A stretch of DNA of 64,000 bases from Sporolactobacillus sp. Y61 (GTDB taxonomy: Bacteria; Bacillota; Bacilli; Bacillales; Sporolactobacillaceae), in the NCBI RefSeq assembly GCF_040529185.1, contig NZ_CP159510.1:2542001-2606000 (forward strand), in the 5' to 3' direction. The position numbers and the translations under genes are program-made. Each line of letters starts with the position of its first letter. Position 1 is the stretch's first letter. Positions 44,386-54,623 of this stretch are shown piece after piece. The notes below the pieces were generated by a model, which did not search any database, was not told the DNA's origin, and worked only from the letters and a program-made list of their open reading frames with translations.

Positions 44386-44547
44386 CCTGAAAGTTTATCG
44401 TATGAACAACAATCGTCACACACGGTATCCCCTTTGGTGGCTTTCCTGTCTGTAGCACTCTCCAGAGGTGCGTCCGTCATGAGTCTTTTTGCCTGAGAGA
44501 TTCACTGACTGTTTGCTCCTTCGGCGTCGCCCGGCTGCGCGCTCTCC
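44386..44547 (-). promoter_or_regulatory. Tandem glycine riboswitch upstream of gcvT
   Basis: Two aptamers in a row. The first runs from GGAGAGC (44547) through CGCCGAAGGAGCAA to TCTCTCAGG (about 44491). The second runs from CTGGAGAGTGC (about 44465) through GCCACCAAAGGGG to ACTTTCAGG (about 44386). These are the conserved glycine-aptamer signatures. It turns on gcvT-gcvPA-gcvPB when glycine is abundant. Confidence 0.93.
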
Positions 44548-44692
44548 CCATGCCGTCATCCGCAAAACATTCAATTGTTGTCGTTTAATCCTGTCTGAAT
44601 CGGTCATACTAACAATACATATCCTACCATTTACAGGTGAATAAAATCAATGCTTTTCATTCACAAAATTTTAACAAAAAAGGTGACATAAT

Positions 44693-46363
44693 ATGGAACC
44701 GATTATTGAATTTGATCGTTCGTGGCAGGATGAATTGATAAAAAAAATTGAAGCCGGGGGGCCATGGGCCAATCCGGTGATGTTTGATCTTGCTTTCCAG
44801 GCGGAACAGGCCAGGATCGTCCCCTCTTTTCACGGGCTTATTGCTCCTTCTCAGTTACCGGATCTGAAGCTCCATCCGCACCAGGTTGAGACCGCACAGC
44901 ATGTGATTGAAAAAATGCACGGTAAAGCGATTCTGGCAGATGAAGTCGGACTCGGAAAGACTATTGAAGCCGGTCTGATCATTAAAGAATATATGATCCG
45001 CGGGCTTGCCAGAAAAGTCCTGATACTCGTTCCTGCCTCCCTCGTTTCACAATGGGTTTCCGAATTGAACCGCAAATTTGCGATCCCGGCTGTACCTCAG
45101 CGCAAATCTTACATGTGGGACAAATGCGATGTCATTGTCTCCTCAATAGATACAGCGAAACGGGACCCCCATCGAAGTCTGGTGCTGAAGCAGGACTATG
45201 ACTTTGTCATTATCGATGAAGCCCATAAACTTAAAAATCACAAAACCAAAAACTATCAGTTCGTTCAGTTGCTAAAAAAGCGTTTTTGTCTGCTGCTCAC
45301 AGCTACGCCGATACAGAACCGATTAAGTGAAATCTTTTATCTTGTTTCACTTCTCAAGCCTGGTTATCTGGGCAGTGCCGATGTTTTTTCACGAGTCTTC
45401 AAGTCAGATCGCGGATCCCTGCAGAATGAAAAAAAGCTGAATAAACTGGTCAGTCAGGTGATGGTACGCAATCGAAGAGAAGATACGGGACTGCGGTGGC
45501 CCAAACGAATCGTCTGTTCACTCGACATCACATTTTCAAGGGAAGAGGCAGCCTTTTATCAATCTCTGACGGATTTAAGGCATGCCGGCATCATCCAGGG
45601 CTTTTCACTCGTCACCCTGCAAAGGGAAGCCTGCAGCAGTCGTGAAGCAGCATTCAAGACACTTAACAAAATATACCATGCCTCCGATCACCTCCACCAC
45701 GAACATCTCTGGCATTCCATTTTCAGAAGACTGAATGCGATCACCCGGAACGCCAAGGCGGAAAAGGCACTCGAGCTTATCCGTGAGATTAATGATAAGG
45801 TGATCATATTTACAGAATACAGGGCCACACAGTTATATTTGCAATGGTTTTTTAAACAACACGGGATCACTTCCGTTCCATTCAGCGGAGGCTTTCGGCG
45901 TGGTAAGAAAGACTGGATGCGCGAACTGTTTAAAAGCAGAATACAGGTATTAATAGCGACAGAGGCCGGCGGCGAAGGAATCAATCTGCAGTTTGCGAGC
46001 CACCTGATCAATTATGATCTGCCATGGAATCCTATGAGGATTGAGCAGCGAATCGGACGTATTCATCGTCTCGGTCAGGAAAAAGATGTTCACATTTACA
46101 ATTTTGCAGTGCACGGCACCGTAGAGAGCCATATTCTGAATCTTTTATATAATAAAATTCATCTGTTTGAACAGGTCGTTGGACGATTGGATGCTATTCT
46201 TACCCGGATAGATCTGAAGGACATTGATAAACAGGTTCAGACGATCTTTGAAGAATCTGATTCAGATGGCGAAATCCGCATAAAACTTGATAATTTAAGC
46301 AGTGTGATCAATTCTGAAAGCCAACCACTCTCGGAGGTGCGAAATGCAGCCGGCAGCCATTAA
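44693..46363 (+). CDS. yqhH: SNF2-family helicase YqhH
   Basis: 556-residue DEAD-like ATPase. Motif I DEVGLGKTIEAGLI (about residue 84), motif II VIIDEAHKLKNH (about 178), motif III LTATPIQNR, and in the C-lobe ATEAGGEGINLQFASHLINYDLPWNP and QRIGRIHRLGQ. Function in vivo unknown; presumably DNA translocation. The ATG is divergent from the gcv operon. Overlaps yqhG by 20 nt. Confidence 0.93.
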   Translation: MEPIIEFDRSWQDELIKKIEAGGPWANPVMFDLAFQAEQARIVPSFHGLIAPSQLPDLKLHPHQVETAQHVIEKMHGKAILADEVGLGKTIEAGLIIKEYMIRGLARKVLILVPASLVSQWVSELNRKFAIPAVPQRKSYMWDKCDVIVSSIDTAKRDPHRSLVLKQDYDFVIIDEAHKLKNHKTKNYQFVQLLKKRFCLLLTATPIQNRLSEIFYLVSLLKPGYLGSADVFSRVFKSDRGSLQNEKKLNKLVSQVMVRNRREDTGLRWPKRIVCSLDITFSREEAAFYQSLTDLRHAGIIQGFSLVTLQREACSSREAAFKTLNKIYHASDHLHHEHLWHSIFRRLNAITRNAKAEKALELIREINDKVIIFTEYRATQLYLQWFFKQHGITSVPFSGGFRRGKKDWMRELFKSRIQVLIATEAGGEGINLQFASHLINYDLPWNPMRIEQRIGRIHRLGQEKDVHIYNFAVHGTVESHILNLLYNKIHLFEQVVGRLDAILTRIDLKDIDKQVQTIFEESDSDGEIRIKLDNLSSVINSESQPLSEVRNAAGSH

Positions 46364-47141
46364 TCAGTACCTTAATCGCTTTTTTACCGTTTCAGGATGC
46401 CGCCTGCTTCCTGAAACCAATGGTCATGTTCTCTCGGTAAAATTAACGGAAGAAATGGATAAAATTCTGATGAACCGGCCATTTTACTGGCACTATATCA
46501 AACAGACAGGAGGAACAGGCGAAACCGTAACACTTCGATTGCGGACCAATCCCCATTCCGATCAGGATGGAGAGTTCATTTACTTCGGTGCACCGCGCCT
46601 CCATCAGATTTTTGATGCCGCCAGACAGCTTGGGTCCTTCATTCGCTTATATCAGAGTCCACGGAACACCTCTTCTGCTGCACTGGAACCCTGGCTGTGC
46701 ATGAACATGCGCATCAGTTATCAGTGTGACCTGAAAAAAGAGCGACTCTGTTCCGCCGGACTGCAACTGATCAACGGTACGTTAATCGATGGTTTTCGTG
46801 ATGCCATCCGTGAACTACCTCTGTCCCCCAAAATACCTGATTACAGTTATACACTCAGTCCTCTGATCAAAATCAAAAGCGGCATGCTGCGAATCGAATC
46901 CTTTATCCGATCAACACTGGCCGATGAATCAAAAGACTGGGCAGAAGAAGCCGGAAGAAAATGGGCAGTCGATCAGCGTCTTCTGGACGCTTTTTACGAA
47001 TCTGAAGAGGATAAACCCGAGCCTTATTTTCAGGAAAAAGAAGCACTTCGCCAGCAGTATCAGCCAAAAATTCAAATCCAGCTGATTAATGCGGGGCTGT
47101 TTTATCTGCAGTCTTCATCTTTTCTCCCTGGGAAATCATAA
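46344..47141 (+). CDS. yqhG: YqhG family protein
   Basis: 265-residue soluble protein of unknown function, paired with yqhH in Bacillales. Recognisable segments are RPFYWHYIKQTGGTGETVTL and IFDAARQLGSFIRLYQSP. Overlaps the yqhH end, so they are co-translated. Its stop overlaps the end of convergent comGB by 6 nt. Confidence 0.88.
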   Translation: MQPAAINQYLNRFFTVSGCRLLPETNGHVLSVKLTEEMDKILMNRPFYWHYIKQTGGTGETVTLRLRTNPHSDQDGEFIYFGAPRLHQIFDAARQLGSFIRLYQSPRNTSSAALEPWLCMNMRISYQCDLKKERLCSAGLQLINGTLIDGFRDAIRELPLSPKIPDYSYTLSPLIKIKSGMLRIESFIRSTLADESKDWAEEAGRKWAVDQRLLDAFYESEEDKPEPYFQEKEALRQQYQPKIQIQLINAGLFYLQSSSFLPGKS

Positions 47142-48166
47142 TCCGTTAATGATCTCAAAGACAGGAATCAGAACTGATGCAAACAGGCCCAGGATAAATC
47201 CACCGATAAGCAGGAGAAGAACCGGCTGGATACAGGACATCAGGGTTTGTATTTTCTGGTCTGATCTCTTCATAACGGTCATACCGTATCGCTGAAGGGC
47301 ATGATCAAGAAAACCGTTTCGTTCACCGTGTCTTACCACGGAAGAAAAATCAGAAAGATAATACCCTGCCGTTTCTAACGCTTTATCCAGTTCGATACCT
47401 TCTTCGAGCAATCTGCCCATCCGTTTTGCTTCATGTTCAAGAAACGACGTGGTCCCTTTTTCAGTCATACTGGCAACAGAATCCCGAATAGATAAACCGG
47501 CGCTTAATAAATGGCCCAGTTGAAAACACATTTGCTGCGTCAGATAAGACCTGACAAAATAACCGATGAAGGGAAAAGGAATCAGGCAATTTATCTTTTT
47601 TCCAATCGGTAAACGTTTAAACGTCAGATAAGCGCACAGCAGGATGAGGGCGCTCAGCAAACCTGCAGCAAAAATGGTCTCGGACCGACCGGATAACAGG
47701 ATCAGTATTTTCATAATCTGCGGAAGTTCAATGGAAAAGGACTGATAGAGCCTCAGAAAACTGGGGAGAACGAATCGGCTGATAATCAGCAGAATCATAC
47801 TCAGACACCAGATCAGGATAATCGGGTAACGCATCAGCCTGCCCATTTTCTCCTTATATTCCTCACGTCTGAGTACCAGGGTCCCACTCTCAATCAAACC
47901 ACGGGACAATCTGCCACTTCGCTGAGAAAAGTAGACCGTCGTCGCAATTTCCCGGGAAAACCGGCAAAAAGCAGGACATCATGGAACGGTACACCTTTTT
48001 CCAGCTGAAGAATCATCTGATCTGTCTTTTTTCTCATTATCCCGGTCCATTCAATTTGCAGAAGGTTCAGGGCTTTTCTCAGGGAATATCCATCCCTGAG
48101 ACATTCACCAAGCTGAATCAGCATCTTTGCCTGTTCTTTCTTTTTCCAGCGTCCGGCTCTCCACAT
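47136..48166 (-). pseudogene. comGB: Competence protein ComGB, frameshifted as sequenced
   Basis: Platform membrane protein of the competence pseudopilus (GspF family). The first 75 residues (48166 to about 47955) are in one frame, then the stretch SREIATTVYFSQRSGRLSRG and the three transmembrane helices follow in another. One base missing at 47954-47960 (in a T4 or C3 run on the coding strand) explains it; restored length 343. It ends against yqhG, so no comGC-comGG genes follow. Confidence 0.85.
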
Positions 48167-49250
48167 TTGCTATTCCACCCCCCTTCCACTCTCTTTTCTC
48201 TATCAGTCCGTTTGTGACGCCTTCCTCCAGATAATCATCGAACGTTTTATACGCGGGCCGGCTGCTTCTTGATCTGCTGGACAGATATTCATGTAATGCC
48301 ATTCCAGTCAGTATCTCAAAAATTCCCGTTCGACTCGGATGATGGCGGTTGCTGCAGTCTGTCCTGCAGACCGGCCCGCACTCCGGGCACTGAATATTTA
48401 CCAGTCGCTGAGCAATCACGCCAACCAGCGTCTCCTTAAGGTCGTACTGGGGTACGCCAAGTTCTGTCATTCTTCTGATCGTGCCGGAAGCATTAAAGGC
48501 ATGCACCGTAGAAAGGACAAGATGACCCGTCAGACTGGCCCGGACGGCCATTTTCGCTGTATTTTCATCTCTTATTTCACCGATCATGATGATATCGGGG
48601 TCGTGCCGCAGAATGGCTTTGAATCCCTCCGCATAGGAAAAATGTGCTTTTTCGTTCACTTCCATCTGCACAAAACTGTGATTTCTTATTTCAATCGGGT
48701 CTTCAATAGTGATGATCCGCGCATGATAACGTTTCTGTAATTCCATAAGCATCGTATATAATGTGGTCGTCTTTCCAGAACCTGTAGGCCCTGAAATCAG
48801 AATCATACCGCTATTAAAGTTAAGAAGGGAAGCAAGTCCTTCAGTTGCCTCCTGAAACACGGATAAGTCACGAACTGCCAATTCTTTCTGCTGCGGTAAT
48901 AATCGAATGACCAGGCTTTCCTGTTCTGGTGTGGGGAGCGTTGACAGACGGAGTGAGACAACCTCGCTGTTAATGATGAGTCTCATTGACCCACTTTGCG
49001 GCAGCCTGCGTTCTCCTATATCCATGCCGGACAGGTACTTAAAATGATTAATGATTCGTTCAGCATCTGCTGCAGGCAAAAGGGTCATTTGATAAAGGTA
49101 ACCGTGGATACGCAGTTCAACAAGCGTATCTTCCACACGTGGGATAAAATGAATATCTGAGGCCTCTGCCTGACAGGCGTGCTCCAGTAATTCTCTGCTC
49201 TTTTCAACAGTTTCAGCAGATATTTCGGTCAAGATGGCACCCGCTCTCAT
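48105..49250 (-). CDS. comGA: Competence ATPase ComGA
   Basis: Type II/IV secretion-type ATPase driving pseudopilus assembly and DNA uptake. Walker A ISGPTGSGKTTTLY (about residue 160), Asp box TIEDPIEIR, Walker B IMIGEIRDENTA, His box LSTVHAFNASG, and a C-terminal zinc-type cysteine cluster CPECGPVCRTDC. 381 residues is slightly long; the C-terminus overlaps comGB by 62 nt through a GGGGGG run near 48185, so the true stop may lie earlier. Start codon uncertain by several codons. Confidence 0.9.
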   Translation of the reverse strand: MRAGAILTEISAETVEKSRELLEHACQAEASDIHFIPRVEDTLVELRIHGYLYQMTLLPAADAERIINHFKYLSGMDIGERRLPQSGSMRLIINSEVVSLRLSTLPTPEQESLVIRLLPQQKELAVRDLSVFQEATEGLASLLNFNSGMILISGPTGSGKTTTLYTMLMELQKRYHARIITIEDPIEIRNHSFVQMEVNEKAHFSYAEGFKAILRHDPDIIMIGEIRDENTAKMAVRASLTGHLVLSTVHAFNASGTIRRMTELGVPQYDLKETLVGVIAQRLVNIQCPECGPVCRTDCSNRHHPSRTGIFEILTGMALHEYLSSRSRSSRPAYKTFDDYLEEGVTNGLIEKREWKGGGIANVESRTLEKERTGKDADSAW

Positions 49251-49440
49251 ATCTGATTACGGGAATCGGGGGGATGGATTGGTCAATACGGGGAAATCTT
49301 ACCTAAAGTTATTCATCGTGACAGAAGAATAATCCTGCAATATCTAAAAATATTTCTGACTTTGTGAAAAAAAAGAAAAACTTGCAGAATGGTGTCGCCG
49401 GAAGCTGCGCTTTTTCGAAAAAATTTTATATTTTCATAAA

Positions 49441-49462
49441 AATAAAGTGAAACTTCAAGCAA
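49441..49462 (+). repeat. Possible end fragment of the dispersed repeat (copy E)
   Basis: AAATAAAGTGAAACTTCAAG matches the reverse complement of the end block of copies A, C and D (CTTCAA/TTGAAG plus TTTCACTTTA). A weaker GGCTGCGGG match lies 45 bp on. Short, so may be chance. Confidence 0.45.
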
Positions 49463-49514
49463 CAAGGGTATTTCGGGCGTAAAGGGCGTTCCCGTTTTGG
49501 ACGGCTGCGGGACA

Positions 49515-49541
49515 CAAAAAAGAAGGACCGGCTCAGTCCTC
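49515..49541 (-). terminator. Terminator after the M23 hydrolase gene
   Basis: AGGAC and GTCCT arms around a 7-nt loop, followed on the minus strand by TTCTTTTTTG. Ends 20 bp after the gene. Confidence 0.7.
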
Positions 49542-49560
49542 CCTGATTTCATATTACATA

Positions 49561-50936
49561 TTAGTTTAGATAATTTAACGGATTGACAGTTCCCGGATGC
49601 GGCGGCGGCGTCCAGGGACCGTTATACAGTTCAAAGTGCAGATGAGAACCGGTGGAATTTCCCGTACTTCCCATGGCACCTATGACCTGACCCCGGGAAA
49701 CCTTCTGCCCGTTTGTGACATTTAGCTGCGACATATGGGCGTAAACCGAAGTGTAGGTCTGACCGTTTATGACATGGCTAATCATCGCACAGTTACCATA
49801 ACTTGGCGACACGTAAGCTCTAAATACAATCCCGTCTGCTGTTGCAAGGATTGGCGTTCCTGTACTGTTTGCGATATCAATACCCGGATGGAAACCATTG
49901 TCAAAAGACCGGTAGCCATAACTCGAAGAAAGTCTTCCGGAGGCTGGCCAGCTAAATCCGCCAGTGCTCCGTGAAGCACTCAGTGTGGACGGCTGGGCCG
50001 GCTGAGCTGGCCGGGGGCTGACTGGACAGTCTTTTTGCTCCCGTTATTGGCAGCAGAGCCAGCAGAGCTGCTGTCTGATTGCGTTTGCGCGGTTTGCGCC
50101 TTCGCAGCGGCGTCTGCTTTCTTTTTTTCTTCCTCAGCCTTTTTCCTTGCTTCTTCCCTGTCCAGATCCCCCATCTGCTGTTTGATGACACTTGCCTGTG
50201 CGGCAAGAATATCGGCCTGTTCGTTTTTGCTCATAACTGTATCATTTATTTCTGTTTCTTTGACTTTAAGCTGAGCCAGCATACTTTTTTGCCGCTTCTG
50301 TTCCCGGTCAAGCTGACTTTTTAATGAGACGAGATTTTCCAGCCCTTTCTTTGTTTTTTCAAGTTTCACCTGAAGTAACTGCTTGTTCTCAAGCTGTGCT
50401 TCCTTATCCTTCTTCTGTGCATTAATGATGTTGTTATCCTGATCGGTTATTGTTTTCAGAGCCAGAAGACGGTCAAGAAAGTTACCAAAGCTCTTTGACC
50501 CCATAATCACATCAATATAACTGATTGCACCGCCATTTATGTATATCGACCGCAGACGTCCGCGCAGAAGACTGTCCCTTTTCTCAATCCGTTTCGTGAT
50601 CTTCACAATTTCATTTTTTAATTGAGACATATCCGCCTGATTCTTCGCTACTTCCTTTTGTTTTAACTGGATTCCAGACGATAACTGCTGAATCTTCGTT
50701 TGTGATGTCTGTATTCGCTCAGCCAGGTTATCCTGTTGTCTGTCGTTTTCATTCAACTGCTCTTTTGAATCATTCAGATCATTCGTGTTATTCTTCTGTT
50801 TTTTCTGGACCGATTCCAGCCTGTCCTGAAGCTGACTCTTCGTTTCTGCCGAGGCGATGTTTCCACTGTACCCTGTCACCAGCAGAGATGAAAGACCGAC
50901 AGCCAGTGTTACCCGTAAGACTTTAGGTGGTTTCAA
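49561..50936 (-). pseudogene. CwlO/EnvC-type cell-wall hydrolase with M23 domain, frameshifted as sequenced
   Basis: Secreted peptidoglycan hydrolase. Signal peptide (residues 1-30, cleavage near IASAETKS), coiled coil (about 30-240), a low-complexity alanine/serine linker, then an M23 metallopeptidase domain with zinc ligands in GFHPGIDIANSTGTP and GSHLHFELYNG. The frame breaks in the linker at a GGGGG run (50013-50017); one added base gives PRPAQPAQPSTLS and a 458-residue protein. Start TTG at 50936 follows AAAGGAG. Probably intact in life. Confidence 0.82.
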
Positions 50937-51106
50937 CTTACCAGACTCCTTTAATACAAAATTCTGTGTGAATCCTATATGTACTGTACTGATACTGATA
51001 AACTGACAAACTATCAGATAAACCGTCAAAAAATGACTATATTTTTATTATAGGAGAATTAAGGCCTGTTTTATATTACATTATCATTACGTTACAGATT
51101 CATCTG

Positions 51107-51142
51107 AAAAAAAACAATCGCCGGCGCGCACCGGTGATTGTT
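51107..51142 (-). terminator. Terminator after the D-2-hydroxyacid dehydrogenase gene
   Basis: CAATCACCGG and CCGGCGATTG pair around GTGCGCG; T-rich tail TTTTTTTT on the minus strand. Confidence 0.85.
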
Positions 51143-51185
51143 CTGTCGTGTCATTTTTTTATCGATCATGATACTTTCGCTTCTC

Positions 51186-52139
51186 TTAATAACCGAGCTT
51201 TCTGTTCACTATATTTTCTAACGGTTCATCTTTACTGAAGTGTTCTAGATTACGAAGAATCAGATCGGAACGTTTTTTTAACTTCCCTGGTCCGACGCCG
51301 AGCGAATGAGAAGTAAGAATGACATTCGATAATTTCCAGAGTGGGCTGTCGCCCGGAAGCGGTTCAGTGGCTGTGACATCCAGTCCCGCACCTGCCAGTT
51401 TACCTGATGTGAGAGACTGAATCAGCGCCGGTTCATCTACAGTCCCGCCTCGGCCGACATTGATGAACACGGCACCGTCTTTCATGTGTGAAAAACGTTC
51501 CCTGTTAAATAATAATTCCGTTTCCGGAGTAAGAGGTAAAATATTTACAACGAAATCACTCTGACCCAGTGCATCATCCAGTCCATTCATATCATAGAGT
51601 CTGTTTACAAAATCAGGTTTCGAGCTCAGCGTTCTTCTGACTCCGACAACAACAGACCCGAATGCGTGCAGACGCTTTGCCGTCTCAATCCCGATATCTC
51701 CCATGCCAACAAGTGCTACGGTTGCCCCATCCAGCTGAAGCGCGTGAGGCACGACATGCCAGATCTGCTTTTCCTGCTGTTTTATGTAGTCAGCCAGATT
51801 CCGCGTGAAAGCCAGAAGCAGAGAAAAGATATGCTCTGCTCCAGACACGCCGAATACACCGCTGGCATTGGTTAAGACGACTTGTTCCGAGAGATTCGGA
51901 TGTCGGGCAAAATGATTTGCCCCCGCACTGGGCAGCTGCAACCACTGCAGCCGGGGCATCGCCTTCAGTTCATCATCAGATGGCCAGCCAATAAAGGCCT
52001 CTGCATCGTTAAGGGCAGCCTGATTACAGTTTGTCGCAGTCAAAAATTGAAATAGCGACCGGTACTTTGTACGGACCTTTTGAAGGACTTCATTAGAAAG
52101 TTTAAATTCATCATCAAATCTAAAAACAATCTTCTTCAT
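51186..52139 (-). CDS. D-isomer specific 2-hydroxyacid dehydrogenase
   Basis: NAD-dependent reduction of a 2-keto acid. 317 residues. Rossmann motif VGMGDIGIETAKRL (about residue 145), catalytic Arg in NVGRGGTVDEPAL, and the His in LTSHSLGVGPGK. The missing canonical HISG pattern is a mild variant. Substrate not evident; relatives are often phosphoglycerate-dehydrogenase-like or hydroxyisocaproate-type enzymes. Confidence 0.85.
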   Translation of the reverse strand: MKKIVFRFDDEFKLSNEVLQKVRTKYRSLFQFLTATNCNQAALNDAEAFIGWPSDDELKAMPRLQWLQLPSAGANHFARHPNLSEQVVLTNASGVFGVSGAEHIFSLLLAFTRNLADYIKQQEKQIWHVVPHALQLDGATVALVGMGDIGIETAKRLHAFGSVVVGVRRTLSSKPDFVNRLYDMNGLDDALGQSDFVVNILPLTPETELLFNRERFSHMKDGAVFINVGRGGTVDEPALIQSLTSGKLAGAGLDVTATEPLPGDSPLWKLSNVILTSHSLGVGPGKLKKRSDLILRNLEHFSKDEPLENIVNRKLGY

Positions 52140-52279
52140 GGTCTGGTCTCCTCTTAATCATTTTATGTTCCGTTTCGTCCCGCAACATGACCTGGTTATT
52201 TTTTTATCATTCTCTTGAAAGTATAATTCAGAGAATACCAGTTTTTCTACTGAAAAGTACTTCAGGCGCACTAAATCAA

Positions 52280-52308
52280 CAGAAGCTCACCAACCAGGTG
52301 AGCTTCTG
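52280..52308. terminator. Perfect 12-bp hairpin between two dehydrogenase/oxidoreductase genes
   Basis: CAGAAGCTCACC and GGTGAGCTTCTG with a 5-nt loop, just after the OYE-family gene on the minus strand. No clear T run follows, so termination strength is uncertain. Confidence 0.55.
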
Positions 52309-52364
52309 TGACTGTTCATCTTCAATTGTTAAAGTCGCAGGTTTGAAACTTGGGAAAAAACTGT

Positions 52365-53480
52365 TCAGGCAAGCGGGAACCAGCCGGTTGGTTTCGAAAT
52401 GATTTTCCACAATCTGTCCGGGACGACCAGTTCCTTCTGTTTATCGACTAAGAGTCGGTCATGGATCTGGTCTATCTGATTGTCCTTTACCTTCTGCGTC
52501 CAGTCAGGGTCCATAATGGCTTCTCTCCCCAGGGCAACGAGATCTGCACCGTCATGAAGCCCCGCAACCGCTTCGTCAGGATGATGAATACCGCCTACAG
52601 CGATCAGAGGGACTCTGCCGCCAATATAATCCGCAAGCCGGTGAACAATGGTCCCGCTGTCTTCAGGACTACCATATGGTTTGGTTGTGATATCCTGCTG
52701 AGAAACATGTAGATAATGAATGCCTCTTTTTATCAGGCCATCAGCAAGCTGGAAGGTGTCCTTAAGATCATAACCGTGATATCTGTGAATTTCTTCCGGA
52801 GAAAAACGGTAACCGACAATAAATGAATCATTCGCATATTTTCTGACCACCGACTGTACTTCTTCCAGTACAGCAAAAGGAAAACGCAGACGATTTTCCA
52901 GCGAACCGCCCCATTTGTCCCTTCTCTGGTTAAAGTGTGCAGAAACGAATTGTTGAATTAAATAATGATTGGCACCGTGAATTTCAACACCATCAAAGCC
53001 GGCGCGTATAGCCTGTCTGGCAGCATATCCGAATTCCTTAATGATGGTTTTAATTTCTTCCTCAGAAAGTTCTGCCGGCACTTCACCAGGGTTAGAGAAA
53101 GACGGTACCGCACTCGCGCTGACAGTCTCATTAAAGTTGACAAACTTCTTTGGCGCTTCGCTGCCTCCGTGATGAATCTGCAAAACAGCTTTACTGCCTG
53201 CAGATTTCATTACCTTCGCCATTTTTTTCAGTCTGGGAAGCACCGCATCATCATAAGCAATAAACTGATGATCAAATGCCAGACCACCAGGTGATACCGC
53301 GATGCAGGCAGAAATAAATAACCCTGCCAGAGATGCTCTTCTTTTATAGTAATCCAGTTCCTGATCGGAAACTGTCCCATTACGGTTTCCTGACCAGGTT
53401 GTCATTGGAGCGATTGCCAGGCGATTAGCTAATCTGACTCCATTTGGCAAGTCAACAGGCTTAAACAATTCATCAAATGC
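52365..53480 (-). CDS. NADH:flavin oxidoreductase, old yellow enzyme family
   Basis: FMN-dependent reductase of activated alkenes or related substrates. TIM-barrel with RLAIAPMTTWSGNRNG near the N-terminus and FDGVEIHGANHYLIQQF in the middle. TTG at 53480 follows GGGAG with 8-nt spacing and gives MAFDELFKPVDLPNG; an upstream frame extension is not needed. 371 residues. Resembles B. subtilis YqiG; physiological substrate unknown. Confidence 0.85.
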   Translation of the reverse strand, partial: AFDELFKPVDLPNGVRLANRLAIAPMTTWSGNRNGTVSDQELDYYKRRASLAGLFISACIAVSPGGLAFDHQFIAYDDAVLPRLKKMAKVMKSAGSKAVLQIHHGGSEAPKKFVNFNETVSASAVPSFSNPGEVPAELSEEEIKTIIKEFGYAARQAIRAGFDGVEIHGANHYLIQQFVSAHFNQRRDKWGGSLENRLRFPFAVLEEVQSVVRKYANDSFIVGYRFSPEEIHRYHGYDLKDTFQLADGLIKRGIHYLHVSQQDITTKPYGSPEDSGTIVHRLADYIGGRVPLIAVGGIHHPDEAVAGLHDGADLVALGREAIMDPDWTQKVKDNQIDQIHDRLLVDKQKELVVPDRLWKIISKPTGWFPLA

Positions 53481-53581
53481 CAACAAAATCACTCCCAGAT
53501 ACAATGATCAATTTTCACATTCATTATAACATTATAATTGACAGGTACTGAAACCAGTAAATAATCTGCCTGCCCTATGAG

Positions 53582-54337
53582 TCAGGCCAGGTCAAGTTCA
53601 ACAGGACAGTGGTCCGACCCCATCATGTTGCTGAGTATCTTCGCATCCCTGATCCTGCTTCTCAGCCTGTCTGAAACAACAAAATAGTCAATCCGCCATC
53701 CGATATTTCGCTGACGGGCATGTGCCATAAACGACCACCATGAGTAGGCCCCTTCCTGCTTTGGATGCAGATACCTGAAGCTGTCGGTAAAACCGGCATC
53801 AAGCAGGCGGGAAAAATCAGAACGTTCTTCGATGGTAAAGCCGGCATTTTTTTCATTGCTTTTCGCATTCTTCAGATCAATGGACTGATGAGCAACATTC
53901 AGATCTCCACAAAAAATGACCGGCTTATCTGCGTCAAGGTGCTTTATATAATCTGTAAATGCTTTTCCCCACTCCATGCGGTACGAAAGACGTGACAGAT
54001 CCCGTTTAGTGTTGGGGGTATAAACAGTCACCAGATAGAAATTTTCATACTCAAGTGTAATCACCCGGCCTTCATGGTCGTGTTCTTCGATCCCGATGCC
54101 ATAAGTTGCGTTTAAAGGCTTACGCCTGGTGAAAATGGCTGTACCTGAGTAGCCCTTCCTTTCCGCATCATTCCAGAATTGCAGATATTCAGATGTTTGA
54201 AAGTCAACCTGGCTGCGTTGCAGTTTCGTCTCCTGAATGCAGAGGGCTTCCGCACCGGTCTCTTTCAGCCAGGCTCCGACATCCATCTTGCGCTGCAGAG
54301 CCCGGAAACCATTCACATTCCACGAAATAAATTTCAC
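53582..54337 (-). CDS. exoA: Exodeoxyribonuclease III (AP endonuclease)
   Basis: Repairs abasic sites. About 251 residues of the endonuclease/exonuclease/phosphatase fold: FISWNVNGFRAL, EALCIQETKLQ (metal Glu), FCGDLNVAHQSIDL (catalytic Asp) and GSDHCPVELDL (catalytic His). GTG at 54337 follows GAGGG; another GTG 5 codons up is possible. Confidence 0.94.
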   Translation of the reverse strand: MKFISWNVNGFRALQRKMDVGAWLKETGAEALCIQETKLQRSQVDFQTSEYLQFWNDAERKGYSGTAIFTRRKPLNATYGIGIEEHDHEGRVITLEYENFYLVTVYTPNTKRDLSRLSYRMEWGKAFTDYIKHLDADKPVIFCGDLNVAHQSIDLKNAKSNEKNAGFTIEERSDFSRLLDAGFTDSFRYLHPKQEGAYSWWSFMAHARQRNIGWRIDYFVVSDRLRSRIRDAKILSNMMGSDHCPVELDLA

Positions 54338-54542
54338 TGTCTTTTCCCTCACTGACTATTCATCTACTCTGTAATGATTCTATTACATGATATCTAAAGA
54401 ATCAAAACATATCATCTCAGTTTTCAGGCCTGATCCAAAGCTTACTGAAATCAGCCCAGCCGAAAGCATTCAGGCTGATTCCCGCCAACGCCCCCTGAGC
54501 CTTGGTTTTTCTGATCCTTCAATTATACTTTCTTTAAACATC

Positions 54543-54574
54543 AATAAAGGCCCGGAAGCAGCATCCCGGGCCTT
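54543..54574 (-). terminator. pncB terminator
   Basis: AAGGCCCGG / CCGGGCCTT stem followed by TTTATTG on the minus strand, about 50 bp beyond the pncB stop. Confidence 0.75.
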
Positions 54575-54623
54575 CTTGTAAATATGATTTTGCTGTAATC
54601 TTATTATGCGCGGGACAGAATCT

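Noticed and set aside
44259..44480. 74-codon N-terminal extension of gcvT
   Set aside because: It consists of glycine aptamer and terminator sequence and is not found in GcvT proteins.
49313..49552. 79-codon minus-strand frame between comGA and the M23 gene
   Set aside because: Overlaps a terminator and a repeat fragment, low-complexity product, no ribosome site.
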